Shown here piece by piece: positions 62,805 to 64,000 of a stretch of DNA of 64,000 nt. The notes beneath the pieces were generated by a model that saw only the letters and a list, made by a program, of their open reading frames with translations, was not told the origin of the DNA and ran no database searches. Origin of the DNA: JAZKJD01 sp040384585. Its GTDB lineage: Bacteria > Pseudomonadota > Gammaproteobacteria > Diplorickettsiales > Diplorickettsiaceae. Both the position numbers and the translations under genes were made by a program. The stretch covers positions 77,386-141,385 of the forward strand of contig JAZKJD010000011.1 in assembly GCA_040384585.1 (NCBI GenBank). The letters run 5' to 3'. Position 1 is the first letter of the stretch, and each line of letters opens with the position of its first letter.

Positions 62805-63821
62805 TTAGTTTACTTTACTTAGCAGACGGACTGCATCACGCCAGGCAGCGGTTTCCCGCAAACTAGGGGGGGCCAGTTTGCGGGGAGAAAATAATTTTTG
62901 CAAGTATTCATCTGAATAAAGGGTATTTGATTGTGCACTTTCTAGATATTCTAACGCGGAAATAGTGTCTTTACGATTGTTGCAGATTAACAGTCCATTG
63001 CATCCTGCTTGTAAAGCGAGTTGTACACGTTCCGAGATACTCCCCATGGTTTGCACGGCTTGCATGGATAAGTCGTCTGTGAAAATAGCACCTGAAAAGT
63101 TAAGTTTCTTTCGCAAGATAGTTTGCAACCAAAAAGAAGAAAAGCAGCAGGGTAGGGGGTCGACTTCACTATAGACAATATGTGAAGCCATCATCGCATC
63201 GAGATAGGGACTTAGTTTGGAAAATGGGATTAAATCGGTGGCTTCAATCGTTGAATAGTCTCTGGAATCAACCGTAAAATGTGTATGTGTATCGCTGGTA
63301 ACTGAGCCATGTCCAGGAAAATGCTTACCCACTGTGCACATACCCGCATTATGGATACCTTGAATAGTAGCGCGGCCTAACTTTGTGACAATAATGGGAC
63401 TTGCATGAAAAGAACGTTTTCCTATGACCTGATTTAAATTATTATCCAAATCTAAAACAGGAGAAAAACTTAAGTCAATACCTAACGCTAACAATTCGCT
63501 TGCCATTAACCAACCATGGATTTTAGCAAGAACCATGGCTTGCTCGGGACTATCTTCGTAAATTGTACCAATTTTTCCTAAATAAGGGAGGGGAGTAAAA
63601 CCAGAAAGAAAACGTTGTACGTGGCCGCCTTCCTGATCGACCGTGAGTAATAATCGTTGCGCACTATTTTTATGAATTTGTAATATTAAATCTTTAAGTT
63701 GTTGAGGAGATTCATAATTACGCGAAAAAAAGATAATGCCAGCGACTTGTGGGTGTTTAAGAATTTCACACTCTTCAGGCGAGAGCTCAAGTCCTGTTAA
63801 GTCTAAAATAATAGGGCCCAT
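62805..63821 (-). CDS. nagZ: Beta-N-acetylhexosaminidase NagZ
   Basis: A glycoside hydrolase family 3 enzyme that removes GlcNAc from anhydro-muropeptides in cytoplasmic peptidoglycan recycling. It has MGPIILDLTGLELSPEECEILKHPQVAGIIFFSRNY at the N-terminus, TVDQEGGHVQRF, the family signature CTVGKHFPGHGSVTSDTH with the catalytic His/Asp dyad loop, and the nucleophile Asp in GAIFTDDLSMQAV. The length of 338 aa is normal. The start ATG at 63821 begins directly with the conserved N-terminus. It pairs functionally with MltD at 22 kb. Confidence 0.96.
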   Translation of the reverse strand: MGPIILDLTGLELSPEECEILKHPQVAGIIFFSRNYESPQQLKDLILQIHKNSAQRLLLTVDQEGGHVQRFLSGFTPLPYLGKIGTIYEDSPEQAMVLAKIHGWLMASELLALGIDLSFSPVLDLDNNLNQVIGKRSFHASPIIVTKLGRATIQGIHNAGMCTVGKHFPGHGSVTSDTHTHFTVDSRDYSTIEATDLIPFSKLSPYLDAMMASHIVYSEVDPLPCCFSSFWLQTILRKKLNFSGAIFTDDLSMQAVQTMGSISERVQLALQAGCNGLLICNNRKDTISALEYLESAQSNTLYSDEYLQKLFSPRKLAPPSLRETAAWRDAVRLLSKVN

Positions 63822-63951
63822 AGATAGCGTTACTGCGAAGAGCTTTCAAATGTAAATTTAATTTATAGTTACATCACGAAGATAATTTTTAGCGTAAATG
63901 TAGTTAATGTCAAGTTGGCAATCATAACAAACTTTTTTAAAAAAATTACAC

Positions 63952-63979
63952 TTGACACGTTAGGATTAAGGAGTAGAAT
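63952..63979 (+). promoter_or_regulatory. Strong sigma-70 type promoter reading out of the window
   Basis: TTGACA (63952-63957), a 16-base spacer, then TAGAAT (63974-63979): a perfect -35 and a one-mismatch -10. The following bases TCGCGGTCC are GC-rich. It is divergent from nagZ. The strength suggests a highly expressed gene just beyond the right edge, such as a ribosomal protein operon, but that gene cannot be seen. Confidence 0.75.
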
Positions 63980-64000
63980 TCGCGGTCCTTGTGTTTAGGG

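Noticed and set aside
1..64000. CRISPR arrays, complete insertion sequences, prophage genes
   Set aside because: No regularly spaced direct repeats, no transposase or integrase frame and no phage structural gene were found. The repeats are all short and inverted.

Overview
The window reads as the chromosome of an AT-rich gammaproteobacterium of the Legionellales/Coxiellaceae type, most likely an arthropod endosymbiont or intracellular parasite such as Rickettsiella or Diplorickettsia. This placement is inferred from the gene set and protein similarity judged by eye, not from a database search. Housekeeping proteins are clearly gammaproteobacterial (Rho, FtsZ, LpxC, CoxA, the 180 kDa NAD-glutamate dehydrogenase). 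Between them lie unrecognised, lysine-rich, AT-rich proteins and a eukaryote-like protein kinase of the kind these bacteria secrete into host cells.

Layout. 1-3.2 kb: end of a YciA thioesterase gene, an unknown protein, and gph-ubiG. 3.5-12.5 kb: glutamate dehydrogenase, an FAD oxidoreductase and a hybrid histidine kinase. 12.6-20.5 kb: dnaE followed directly by the division/envelope block ftsQ-ftsA-ftsZ-lpxC. 20.5-26.7 kb: rnhA-yafS facing mltD (an enterobacterial-type neighbourhood), then galU-ugd and thyA. 26.8-30.9 kb: an RND efflux pair. 31-38.5 kb: kinase, dapD, a GT39-type membrane glycosyltransferase, tRNA-Leu, secG-tpiA and two unknown proteins. 38.7-45.1 kb: nadK facing grpE, dnaK, dnaJ, greA and an unknown protein. 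45.4-55.9 kb: respiratory maturation and terminal oxidase genes, with ccmFGH facing a cytochrome/coxBA-ctaG-coxC-surf1 operon that is interrupted by a HicAB toxin-antitoxin pair. 56-63.8 kb: inverse autotransporter, sua5, dsbB, rho, trxA, hpt, nagZ, and a strong promoter reading out of the right edge.

The outstanding feature is a dense population of small non-coding repeats with no transposase in the window. I recognise five families, named A to E here. A is about 200 bp of stacked hairpins. B is a roughly 148 bp TA-ended inverted-repeat element. C is a nested hairpin around GTGGCGTAAGCC. D has TTAGGTTCTGTCTCTAAAG ends. E is a short palindrome found inside proteins. Family E lies in the same reading frame and orientation inside three unrelated proteins (histidine kinase, YafS-like methyltransferase, GT39 transferase), much like the Rickettsia palindromic elements. 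A family C copy has entered the coxB signal-peptide region. A family D end forms both the ccmG stop codon and the start of the CcmH signal peptide. Several B and D copies sit exactly on stop codons. Hairpin arms differ between copies while staying complementary, so the fold, not only the sequence, seems to be maintained. Repeats also mark many places where expected gene order breaks.
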